This document shows positions 44,367-52,747 of a stretch of DNA of 64,000 bases, in pieces. This DNA comes from Evansella vedderi (GTDB lineage Bacteria > Bacillota > Bacilli > Bacillales > Salisediminibacteriaceae): the NCBI RefSeq assembly GCF_030813435.1, contig NZ_JAUSUG010000021.1, positions 47,918 to 111,917 of the forward strand, written 5' to 3'. The position numbers and the translations under genes were made by a program. Position 1 is the stretch's first letter. Every line of letters starts with the position of its first letter. The notes beneath the pieces were generated by a model, which saw nothing but the letters and a program-made list of their open reading frames with translations, searched no databases and was not told the DNA's origin.

Positions 44367-44708
44367 TTAAATAAATTTTAATGATTGCCCTACTTTAGTT
44401 TCCGTTTCCTTAACTTTGCCGGCGGGTAGCTCAATAACGGATGCTGCCTTTCTGTAATGCCTTCCTACTTTCCCAGGTGCCATTGCCTCATCAATTGCCA
44501 CTATCGTGTCGCTTTTGTCTATGTATAAGATGTCTAGGCAATAGTTCATAAAGAAAGTATGAACGGACTGGCAGGGTTTGATGTGTAAGCCGGCGTCCCT
44601 GTGAAGCATTTTCGTAAACATTAACCCTTTTAATCTCTTAAAAAAGGTATTAGCCTCGTTCACATTAGAAGCAATCACTTTCCCATTACTAAGGTTAACT
44701 AACTTCAA
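44367..44708 (-). CDS. DUF192 family protein
   Basis: A 113-residue DUF192 protein with TFFKRLKGLMFTK, VHTFFMNYCLDILYID and PGKVGRHYRKAASVIELPAG, a typical set. The fold is a small beta barrel; function is unknown, but genes of this family often accompany Tad loci. It starts at TTG 44708 behind GGAGGTG and is the first gene after the c-di-GMP riboswitch, so it probably heads the tad operon. Confidence 0.85.
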   Translation of the reverse strand: MKLVNLSNGKVIASNVNEANTFFKRLKGLMFTKMLHRDAGLHIKPCQSVHTFFMNYCLDILYIDKSDTIVAIDEAMAPGKVGRHYRKAASVIELPAGKVKETETKVGQSLKFI

Positions 44709-44733
44709 CGATTCACCTCCGATTCAACAAAAT

Positions 44734-44762
44734 AACCCCGCCTTTACCGAAAGGAGGGGTTG
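44734..44762 (-). terminator. Terminator in the expression platform of the c-di-GMP riboswitch
   Basis: On the minus strand AACCCCTCCTTT and AAAGGCGGGGTT pair around CGGT and are followed by ATTTTGTT. It lies between the aptamer and the first gene of the tad operon. Confidence 0.8.
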
Positions 44763-44856
44763 TAGCTGCAATTAAACAAATAGGGCTGGAAGTTATCAGC
44801 GAAGCAATACTACCTCTCACCTGGAGAAAACTTCCATTTTCATTTGGTTAATTACT

Positions 44857-44952
44857 CCTTTATCCTTCGGTAACTGGCTGGCATTGTGCTTTAGCACAGA
44901 AGCCCCTTTAGCTTTGCGTCACTGGTTTTCACCAGGTTTGCCTTTATCGAGA
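44857..44952 (-). ncRNA. Cyclic-di-GMP-I riboswitch (GEMM-I)
   Basis: On the minus strand GGCAAACC, a GGTGAAAACC tetraloop arm and GTGACGCAAAGC follow in order, then a second arm (GTGCTAAAGCAC) and GCCAGCCAGTTACCG. This is the conserved skeleton of the GEMM-I aptamer. With the terminator about 95 nt downstream it should control transcription of DUF192, the Flp pilins and the tad assembly genes. Whether c-di-GMP turns it on or off cannot be decided by eye. Confidence 0.9.
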
Positions 44953-45498
44953 TTAGTTACGTTGTTTTCCGACTGATCTCTTGACCAAATGATAAAACAG
45001 TCCTTAAAATTCCAAAATCCAACAGAATGCTTAATTATTTTGCAGGTTTGTAAAGTTATTTTGTGAATTTTCTTACTTTTTGCAACAAAATACTAATTTT
45101 TAGCGCTCCTATAGTCCTACCTCCCCCTTTTCGTTCCCTACCAACAGGAAAATTTATGTAATTTATATGGTCATATTTACCTCAAAACAGATATTTCAAG
45201 TTATTTATACAAAATGACGATTCGACAAATTTCACATGAAAATTAACCCTAATTTTTACCTATTGACTTGATTTATTCACATGAAGAGAGTTCCCTCTGT
45301 TCAATTTTAAAAAGGGTCTCTAGTATGAACGATACACGTTATTATTCCATTTCTAGTCATTTAGTCATCCTTTGCTAATAGACTCCCCGGGACCCTTCGC
45401 CCTCTTCAATATTCTAAAGTATGTCGAATTAATAAAATGAATAAACCGTTGTATCGCTTGTCCACAATAAGAGTATGTCGATAATAGGGGGGGTTTAA
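44953..45498. other. Divergent regulatory region with Spo0A-box-like sites
   Basis: An AT-rich 546-bp stretch between the tad riboswitch and the DUF2254 gene; it should contain both promoters. TTCGACA (45221-45227) and TGTCGAA (45422-45428) are exact Spo0A-box heptamers in opposite orientation, and TGTCGAT (45476-45482) is one base off. GTATGTCGA is repeated 54 bp apart. Nothing else was recognised. Confidence 0.45.
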
Positions 45499-46824
45499 AT
45501 GTGGGCTTCAAAGGTACTATTTACGATTCGATCTAGCTTTTGGTATATTCCATCTAAATACGGGGTATTGGCAGCTCTGTTTGCGTACATCAGTATTTAC
45601 ATTGATTCCTATTTAATGAGCCTAGAAATTATTTATCGAATTACCCCATCTATATTTTTTGCGGATATTGATTTAACAAGGACAATACTTTCTTCCATCT
45701 CTGCTTCCCTATTAACCATGACAACAATCACTTTCTCTACAATTCTGGTGGTCCTTACTACCTTTCTGTCAGAATACTCTCCCAGGACACTGCAGAATTT
45801 CATAACGGATGTTAGTACACAGCGAGTCATGGGTGTGTTTGTTGGGGGCTTTGTTTACTCGATTCTTTTGTTGTTGTTCTTGCGGGAAACGGAAATGACC
45901 ACAAGGTTTATCGTTCCATCCTTTGCCGTTCTCTTTTCTATCATTTGCTTACTGGTATTTATCTTTTTTATCCATCATGTATCCCGCTGGATGCAGGTTA
46001 GTAACTTAATCCATAACATTACTATGAATCTTATGGAAAAAATTGATAGGGACTACGAAAACGTGGAGGATGTTCACGGTGATGCTCCTTGGGAAGATTG
46101 GGAGAGCGAAGAAATTAAACTGATGGAGCCCCGGCAAATTTTTTTCAACCAGACGGGTTATATCAAGTTTATTGACATGGATGGGCTCCTGCAACAAGCC
46201 ACCGAGGATGATTGTATTGTCCAAGTGGAAAAAAATATTAGTGATTATGTGGATGAGAATACGACTGTCTTATCCATTTGGTCATTGAGTGGAAGCAAAG
46301 AGTTGGGAGATTATGAAAAGTATATATCGATCGGCAGGGAAAATGCCCCTGTTGACAGCCTGCAGTTTGGGTTAACAAAAATTGTAGAGGTAGCATTAAG
46401 GGCCCTCTCTCCAGGAATAAATGACCCTAACACCGCAATCAATTGTATTGATAATTTAGGAAAGATATTGGCTAGATTAGGGGGAAAATACCTACCCCGC
46501 TCCTACCATAATGATAAGCATCGAAATCTACGCCTCATTTTGATGAAGCCTGACTTCGAGGATTATTTATACAAATGCTTCTACCAAATCAGGCAAAGTG
46601 GCTTCCATGATATATCCGTATTAGCATCCGGGATAAAGGCACTAACGTTAATTGCTCGGAAAAACTCGAAGGAAGTGAAAGATGTTGTCTGGGAATTTAC
46701 GGAGTATGTGTTGGAGGGGATAAAAGTAGATGAGATATTAACATTGGATCGAAAGTATTTGAATAAAAAGTTCCAAGAATTAGCAGAAGCAACCGGGCGG
46801 GGAAAGTTGTTTAAGGGATTATAA
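45499..46824 (+). CDS. DUF2254 membrane protein
   Basis: A 441-residue protein with four N-terminal membrane segments (about 20-40, 62-90, 110-132, 138-162). ISASLLTMTTITFSTILVVL and SEYSPRTLQNFITD are typical of DUF2254. A long cytoplasmic part follows with RALSPGINDPNTAINC, the family hallmark. Function is unknown; members are widespread, and the SPGINDP loop suggests ligand or ion handling, which is speculation. GGGGGGG lies 6 nt before the ATG. It is monocistronic and divergent from the tad operon. Confidence 0.87.
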   Translation: MWASKVLFTIRSSFWYIPSKYGVLAALFAYISIYIDSYLMSLEIIYRITPSIFFADIDLTRTILSSISASLLTMTTITFSTILVVLTTFLSEYSPRTLQNFITDVSTQRVMGVFVGGFVYSILLLLFLRETEMTTRFIVPSFAVLFSIICLLVFIFFIHHVSRWMQVSNLIHNITMNLMEKIDRDYENVEDVHGDAPWEDWESEEIKLMEPRQIFFNQTGYIKFIDMDGLLQQATEDDCIVQVEKNISDYVDENTTVLSIWSLSGSKELGDYEKYISIGRENAPVDSLQFGLTKIVEVALRALSPGINDPNTAINCIDNLGKILARLGGKYLPRSYHNDKHRNLRLILMKPDFEDYLYKCFYQIRQSGFHDISVLASGIKALTLIARKNSKEVKDVVWEFTEYVLEGIKVDEILTLDRKYLNKKFQELAEATGRGKLFKGL

Positions 46825-46840
46825 ATCGGAAGAAGGCTAT

Positions 46841-47030
46841 ATGGTGCTTTTTTATGATGACCTTTCGCTTTCCCTTCTCGGTTAAAAGGGCCTCATGACG
46901 CTTTCATAGTGACCTTTTACTCTTCCTTCCCCCTCAAATAGACTCCATAACGCTTCCATAGTAACCTTTTCTTCTTCCTTCCCAGCTTTTCGGGCCCCAT
47001 TAGATTTTTATAGCGTCTTTCCCTCTTTTT
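46841..47030. repeat. Tandem array of four ~52-bp units after the DUF2254 gene
   Basis: Units start at about 46841, 46895, 46947 and 46999 (spacing 54, 52, 52). The two best units align over their whole length: CATGACGCTTTCATAGTGAC and CATAACGCTTCCATAGTAAC, then CCTTTT and CTTCCTTCCC. They resemble the array at 486-838: the block there around 735-772 (CTCATGAACACTTTATGAAA, then TACTCTTCCTTAC) has the same order. Confidence 0.7.
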
Positions 47031-47043
47031 TTAAGTTTAAATA

Positions 47044-47077
47044 TAAAAAGGAAAGGGTCACTTCTAAAAGTGACCCT
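47044..47077 (-). terminator. Terminator of the dehydratase-like gene
   Basis: AGGGTCACTT and AAGTGACCCT form a perfect 10-bp stem followed on the minus strand by TTCCTTTTTAT, 31 nt after the stop codon. Confidence 0.85.
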
Positions 47078-47107
47078 AAGGTAAATAACCACTGTGAAAA
47101 TCTTCTA

Positions 47108-48760
47108 TTAAGAACCGCTATTTACATCCTGCACTGCTGGTTTGTTTCTGCCAAACCCAAAGTTCCCTAATGCTTTATTATATCCATAGACCATATTAGC
47201 TGCGGAGCATGCAACGAAATGGCGAGTTGTTTTCAGTGGATCAGAAAAATGCCTTGTAACATCACCACTGTTAGTTTTTAATCCATCTGCAGTTACTCCA
47301 CGAGCAGCCAATGCTTCTTCAAACTCTTTCTGGGCCGCTTGCTTTGCCTTAAACAACATCATTTGAATACGGCTGTATACATTCACTGCTCCATCACCTG
47401 TTGTTTCAATCGGCAGGAAAATAGCCTCCGGGTACCGCTCTGTAATAAGTGATTGAACCCCATCGGAGACCCCCGAAGAAGGCATGCAACCAAAAGGTTT
47501 GACGGAAACGGTCATATTTACCTTCTTCTTCTTCACATTTAAAATAAGCTTTCCAACCTCCATGTGGCCTTCACCACCTCGTAGGTGGTTGTTGTAATGC
47601 TCCTGTGCAACCTTGGCAATTTCATGCATATTTGGGAGATGGTAATCCCTTAATCCAATAGCCTTTGCATAAGTTTGGAACATCACCCTCACCACACTAT
47701 CCGCCACCTTTAACATGGCAAGACGTTTTTGTGGATGCTTCCCTTCTAAACCATGGCGGCCGCCATCATTTTTTCGCAAATCCATTCGTCTTCTCGTGTC
47801 ATATAAGCCTTCCCAGATTAAAAACAAGATCCACGCAGTGACAGATTGTACCTCTACCTCTGCCCCTTCTTCCTCGAGAAACTTCTGAAGCTGATAGTTC
47901 CCGTCTCCTTCCGTTGTCATTGCCCAAAATTCGCCAATGATACTCACTTTCGGCTTCACAACTGTCCGGTCAACTTTAACAGCCTGCAGCTCCTTACGGC
48001 AGCGACGTAAAACTGGCAGGAGCCATTTCCTTCCTCGTAAAGCTTCATACAATATTGTTTTGCAGCGGTCAAGAGCCTTATCTGTAGACCCTTCCACTAC
48101 TTCATAAGGGCGAATACGATAGCCAATAGCATTCAAAATATCTCCGATTAACACTGTTTTAAGGAAAGTAATGAAAAAAGAGCTGTCTAGTTTCAATGCG
48201 GACTCTTCGCCCGTAGCTTGCTTCAAGCCGCTTTGCTGTTGGAACAATAGTACACGGAAGCCATCAAAGCCAGCATCCCGTAGTGCCTTCCGATACTCCG
48301 TAACATAGGTACCAAAGCGGCATGGACCACAGGAACCGCTCGTAATGAACAAATAATTCTTTACGATTTCCTCCTTTGACTTCCCTTCCACATCCCTCAA
48401 GTGAGTCAAATGCTTAATCAGATTTCCAACGGTAAAGTACGTAGGATTACACTGCCCTCTATTTCCAAATTCTTTACCTAAACGGAGGGAATCCGTGTCT
48501 GGACAATCTAGGTGTGCTACATTGTAACCTAAGCCTTTCAGAGCCCCTTCCACTAAATAGTCGTGAGCCATCGTTAAGCCCCCGAATAAAATGGTTGTGG
48601 AGTCCTTGTCTCGCATCAAGAATTGCCTTGGTACGGGATCAAACCATTGGCTTTTTTCTTCGTTTAAACCTAGTTCTGCTTCCTTTCTCCGGATAAATCG
48701 ATCCATTTCTTCTTCAAATATATTTTCTACATTTCCATCTGTTTTTTCACTGGATTTCAT
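47108..48760 (-). CDS. 2-hydroxyacyl-CoA dehydratase-like (HgdB/DUF2229-type) protein
   Basis: A 550-residue cytoplasmic protein of the CoA-dehydratase D-component superfamily. Cysteine motifs are spread along it: HLDCPDTDS, GQCNPTYFTVGN, SGSCGPCRFGTY near residue 140 and VKPFGCMPSSGVSDGV near residue 435, suggesting Fe-S cluster binding. Its partner is the activase-like giant at 49038-52520. No HgdA/B-type substrate pair, CoA-transferase or acyl-CoA dehydrogenase lies nearby, so a standard amino-acid fermentation pathway is not indicated. Similar two-gene sets occur in Firmicutes, with unknown substrate. GGAGG lies upstream of the ATG. Confidence 0.78.
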   Translation of the reverse strand: MKSSEKTDGNVENIFEEEMDRFIRRKEAELGLNEEKSQWFDPVPRQFLMRDKDSTTILFGGLTMAHDYLVEGALKGLGYNVAHLDCPDTDSLRLGKEFGNRGQCNPTYFTVGNLIKHLTHLRDVEGKSKEEIVKNYLFITSGSCGPCRFGTYVTEYRKALRDAGFDGFRVLLFQQQSGLKQATGEESALKLDSSFFITFLKTVLIGDILNAIGYRIRPYEVVEGSTDKALDRCKTILYEALRGRKWLLPVLRRCRKELQAVKVDRTVVKPKVSIIGEFWAMTTEGDGNYQLQKFLEEEGAEVEVQSVTAWILFLIWEGLYDTRRRMDLRKNDGGRHGLEGKHPQKRLAMLKVADSVVRVMFQTYAKAIGLRDYHLPNMHEIAKVAQEHYNNHLRGGEGHMEVGKLILNVKKKKVNMTVSVKPFGCMPSSGVSDGVQSLITERYPEAIFLPIETTGDGAVNVYSRIQMMLFKAKQAAQKEFEEALAARGVTADGLKTNSGDVTRHFSDPLKTTRHFVACSAANMVYGYNKALGNFGFGRNKPAVQDVNSGS

Positions 48761-48786
48761 GTTATTACTCGCCTCCTATTTTTATC

Positions 48787-49012
48787 TAAAGGCTATTTTC
48801 AAAAGATTGTATTCGAATTCGTTACAGGCGGACGCTTTCCGCGGGCAATGCTTCAGCCTCCTCGGGAAAACCACCCTGCGATGTCTTCAGCTATTATCCT
48901 GTCTCTTCCTCTACGAGTATTGCTTCGTAGCACATCCGTCGAGACAACTCGTAGCAAACTCTAGATACCACGCTCGTCGCTGGAGTCGCCGCCTTCCACT
49001 CCTTCGATTAAT
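48787..49012. repeat. Dispersed intergenic repeat, family B, expanded copy
   Basis: Starts GGCTATTTTCAAAAGATTGT and CGAATTCGTTACAGGCGGAC, then TTTCCGCGGGC, CTTCAGCCTCCTCGG, about 90 bp of extra sequence, and ends GTCGCTGGAGTCGCCGCCTT. Ends match the copy at 59255-59408. It sits between the two CoA-activase genes and may interrupt what was an operon. Confidence 0.75.
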
Positions 49013-49037
49013 AAACCAACAATCTATGCGAAAGAGC

Positions 49038-52000
49038 CTACCTAAAGGACGATGCTTCGTCTTCTTTGTATTGTTGTTCTGTCAGTTCTCGTCTTGTTTT
49101 TGCTAACATTTGTTTTTGCTTTTTATCTATAAGCTGCTGTAGCTGGCGTTTTTTCTCTGCTAGGTCTTGAAGTCGCTCTTCGTGAAGTCCTAAGCTGTGG
49201 GCATATGTCTTCACGCGGATCTTGATGGAACCGCTCGGCTTGTTGGCATCAATATCGTGGAGGGCCGAGTATGGTGTACCTGCCGTTGATATGACGGAGT
49301 CAATTAAGCCGTACGTTGGTGCATCATGTCCACATTTGAAGCTGGACAGGTCAAGGACCGCCACATTTGGATGCCTTGCAGCAAACTTAGCTGCCCAAAC
49401 CTTCTGGACACTATTGGAGCTGAAGTTTTCCGGCCACACATCCGTTACTTCCAAGGCGTAATCTACTCGTCCTTCTTCAAGATCCTTTTGGAAAAATCGT
49501 CGTAACCACTCTTCGTCCTTTGGTATAGAACGCATAGAAAGGATCGGATAGCCAAGTACTTGGAATTCGTCTAGAACACTATGGTTCAGACCCGGATCAG
49601 AGTGATATGGACGACCAATCATCATGATCGCCAGGCGATTTTCTTCCTCCACCTGTTCTAGGATCATTTTTCCTTTCTCCTGCATTTCGTGCTCAAATTG
49701 CTCCAATGCCTTCCATGCTTCATTAGCGGCAAAGTCACTTTCGTCCTCTGTTATTTGTAAAAACTCTTGAAAGGCCTCAAATAATTGTTTTTGCAACATG
49801 TTCGGTTCCGTAAAGGTCACGGCAGGGTCCATGTACTTCACACCATTTGTTTCAAAAAAGTCCGTCTCTTTTGTAAAAGCAGCTTTAATGACCTCCGGTG
49901 CTCCCGCAACAATCGGACAACTTGCGGAATCCATTACATTTTGCAGCTGGGATGGAATATGGGTAATACAAGGGAACACAATGGCGTCCACAGGCTTTTT
50001 CTTATGCTTCTTAAAAAGGATGTTATGAATATGGGCTTGGGCTACCTTAGAAGGGTAGCATGGGTCAATGGAACCGTACTTCCCACCCTCTTGCCACATT
50101 TCTTCACTTGTATCATCACTGAAAACGATGTTCCTTTGGTCGATTCCCAGTGTTTCAAAGTAGGTTCGCCAAAAAGGTGCCGTGGACCAAATATTTAGAA
50201 CCTTCGGGATGGCAATGCGAAGCTCTTTCCTCCTAGCTGCCGCTTCCTCACTAGATCGTTGGAAAGGACGCTCGTACGTTACCCTCTTTGTCCGTAGCCA
50301 TCCAGTTTTTACCTTTACGTCTTGGACCATTTGATCCTGTTCAGGCATTGGGGCTGGATCATAAAAATGCTGGTACATCCTGCGAGCTTCGTACTCCACG
50401 AGGTTCGGGAAGCGCTTTTTCAAGCTATTCCGTTCTTTTGTTAATTGAACGAGGGCTTCTTTATCCTCCACAGTCCCCTTTTCACAGCTGAACCCTGAGA
50501 TATATCGGGCTGTATCTCCCCTTGGCGTTTCTGTATCAATAAAGGTTCGGCTGCAATTGTTTGGACAGAAATGACATTTTGTCGATTCGTCATTTCGAGA
50601 TTTGTATTGCATGCCAATAGCGGACTCTAACCCTAAGAAGGTGGAGTAACCACGGCGTTTGACGACACGGATCGTTTCCATTGCAGCCCCGATGGCACCT
50701 GCTTCACCAGTGTGGGGATGAATGTAAACTTCTGCATCTGGCACACGCTCCTTAATATAGTCCACTTGCGCTTTAACAGCAGCTAGGTTGTGCTGTGTTC
50801 CCCCTTGAAGGACGAACTTGCGGCCTAATTCTGCCATTCGTGGGATTTGCACCACATATTGCCAGATATTCTTTGGAAGAACCATCGCTAAACCGGCTAA
50901 TAACTCTTCTTTGGCGTACCCTTCCTTCTGAAAATTGACCCGGTCCGAGTCTAGGAAAACGGCACAGCCGTATGAAAATTTCGGTGATAAGGAGGCTTGA
51001 AATGCTGTATCAGCATATTCCTGAACAGGAATACCAAACTGATCTGCCATTGCCTGAAGAAGCATCCCGTTTCCAGCAGAGCATTGATTGGATAATCGGA
51101 AATTTCGGATATCTCCATTTCTTAAGAATAGTACTTTAATGTCCTGTCCACCTATATCACAAATGACATCAATGTCCCCAAAGAAGTGAACGGCACTCAT
51201 CATATGGGCTACCGTTTCCACTATGTTCACATCAGCATTTAATGTTTTTTCTAGCACATCTGCGGCGTAGCCAGTGGCTCCAAAGCCTTTAATTTCCAAC
51301 GTAGCACCCGATTCATGAACACGGTCTTGAATTTTCCTCAAGAGCTCCTTCGTGTCTTGAATAGGGTTACCCTTCGATAATTGATATTCTTTGAGAAGGA
51401 TGTTCCCTTCCATATCCACGAGGACTGCCTTTGATGAAGTGGAGCCCCCATCTAGTCCAATAACACCTTCTACCTTTTGGCCTGTTTCGAAGGTTGCTGA
51501 TGTGAATCTAGGAATGCTATACTCCGCACGGAATTGATCCAACTCCTCTTGACTTTTTACGAGAGGTTTCCCTGCATTTTCACCTAGTTTTGCTTTTCTA
51601 CCATAGGTGATAAATTTCTTTAAATCCTCGATACCTTTGTAAACTCCTATATGCGCCGGCTCGAACATCCCATACATGACGGCACCGTAAGCTGCGTAAT
51701 ACTGGGCATTGTCAGGTATAAAGATAAGCTCTTCTAACGGAACATCCTTTGGGTAATCATAGCCACGCTGTTCCCACGACTCTGGGATTCGCTTCCGCCA
51801 GCATTGCTGTAAGAATGGTAAGTATGTATTCGGCCCTCCAAGAAGCAGTACCTTATGTTTTAATGTGTTTCCCCGAGTTAAAACGGAAAGGTTTTGCATA
51901 ACGATGGCGTCAGCCAATGAACACATAATTTCCTCTGAAGGGATGCTGCTTTTTACGAGATTAACGATATCCGTCTCTGCAAAAACACCACATTTTGCTG

Positions 52001-52520
52001 CCACATGGTGAAGCTTGGAATCGTCAAACTGCAGTTTGGCTACTTCGTTCTCCGGCAGACCAACCTTGATCATACATTTGTCGATAGTGGCTCCAGTCCC
52101 TGAAGCACACTTATCATTCATGGATGTAATAGCCTGCTTGTCTCCCGTTTCTTCGTTTTCTTTAAAAATAATGATTTTCGCGTCTTGTCCTCCAAGTTCA
52201 ACAACACTTCCCACATCTGGGTGCAGCTCTTCCACGGACATCGTTACAGCATTAACCTCTTGAACGAACTTGGCTCCAATATGTTCAGCAATAACGGAAC
52301 CACCAGACCCTGTGATAAAAACGCGGATGTTTTCCTTTTTCACATGGGAAAACTCGTTACCTATTCGAATAAGAAATTCCATGACCATTTCTGCCTGCTT
52401 CGTGTTGTGCCGCTGATAATCGGACCAAAGGATTTCCTTTGTATTTGGATCTACTACTGTAGCCTTCACTGTGGTAGATCCAACGTCAATTCCGATAATA
52501 AATGCATCCAAAGCTTTCAT
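49038..52520 (-). CDS. Double-ASKHA 2-hydroxyacyl-CoA dehydratase activase-like protein with C-terminal DUF2229
   Basis: A 1160-residue fusion. Two BadF/BcrA-type ATPase domains lie in tandem: the first begins IGIDVGSTTVKATV and has Cys138 in NDKCASGTGAT; the second begins GVIGLDGGSTSSKAVLVD near residue 353 and has Cys480 in SNQCSAGNG. These cysteines correspond to the cluster ligand of the HgdC activator. A CHFCPNNCSRTF cluster motif follows near residue 650, then a DUF2229-like region to the end. Activators use ATP to push an electron at very low potential into a dehydratase. Start ATG 7 nt after AGGAGG. It should work with the 550-residue protein downstream. Confidence 0.82.
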   Translation of the reverse strand: MKALDAFIIGIDVGSTTVKATVVDPNTKEILWSDYQRHNTKQAEMVMEFLIRIGNEFSHVKKENIRVFITGSGGSVIAEHIGAKFVQEVNAVTMSVEELHPDVGSVVELGGQDAKIIIFKENEETGDKQAITSMNDKCASGTGATIDKCMIKVGLPENEVAKLQFDDSKLHHVAAKCGVFAETDIVNLVKSSIPSEEIMCSLADAIVMQNLSVLTRGNTLKHKVLLLGGPNTYLPFLQQCWRKRIPESWEQRGYDYPKDVPLEELIFIPDNAQYYAAYGAVMYGMFEPAHIGVYKGIEDLKKFITYGRKAKLGENAGKPLVKSQEELDQFRAEYSIPRFTSATFETGQKVEGVIGLDGGSTSSKAVLVDMEGNILLKEYQLSKGNPIQDTKELLRKIQDRVHESGATLEIKGFGATGYAADVLEKTLNADVNIVETVAHMMSAVHFFGDIDVICDIGGQDIKVLFLRNGDIRNFRLSNQCSAGNGMLLQAMADQFGIPVQEYADTAFQASLSPKFSYGCAVFLDSDRVNFQKEGYAKEELLAGLAMVLPKNIWQYVVQIPRMAELGRKFVLQGGTQHNLAAVKAQVDYIKERVPDAEVYIHPHTGEAGAIGAAMETIRVVKRRGYSTFLGLESAIGMQYKSRNDESTKCHFCPNNCSRTFIDTETPRGDTARYISGFSCEKGTVEDKEALVQLTKERNSLKKRFPNLVEYEARRMYQHFYDPAPMPEQDQMVQDVKVKTGWLRTKRVTYERPFQRSSEEAAARRKELRIAIPKVLNIWSTAPFWRTYFETLGIDQRNIVFSDDTSEEMWQEGGKYGSIDPCYPSKVAQAHIHNILFKKHKKKPVDAIVFPCITHIPSQLQNVMDSASCPIVAGAPEVIKAAFTKETDFFETNGVKYMDPAVTFTEPNMLQKQLFEAFQEFLQITEDESDFAANEAWKALEQFEHEMQEKGKMILEQVEEENRLAIMMIGRPYHSDPGLNHSVLDEFQVLGYPILSMRSIPKDEEWLRRFFQKDLEEGRVDYALEVTDVWPENFSSNSVQKVWAAKFAARHPNVAVLDLSSFKCGHDAPTYGLIDSVISTAGTPYSALHDIDANKPSGSIKIRVKTYAHSLGLHEERLQDLAEKKRQLQQLIDKKQKQMLAKTRRELTEQQYKEDEASSFR

Positions 52521-52702
52521 TTACCTGCCTCCTATAATTCCTTTAACGTAAAAAAGTATAATTCTAATATGTAGTTTAAGTTTGCAATATATACATAGTG
52601 AAAACTTATTTTTTACTTATTTGTTGGTTTTATTTGGAAATATATATTTATATCAGTTTGTCCCATCTACTCAAACACATGCAAAAATAGGAAAAATTAT
52701 CC

Positions 52703-52736
52703 ATAAAAAAGACCACCAAATTTTTCTTGGTGATCT
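52703..52736 (-). terminator. Terminator of the YwbD-like methyltransferase gene
   Basis: On the minus strand GATCACCAA and TTTGGTGGTC pair around AAAAA and are followed by TTTTTTA, 12 nt after the stop. Confidence 0.85.
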
Positions 52737-52747
52737 CATAGGGGGGA

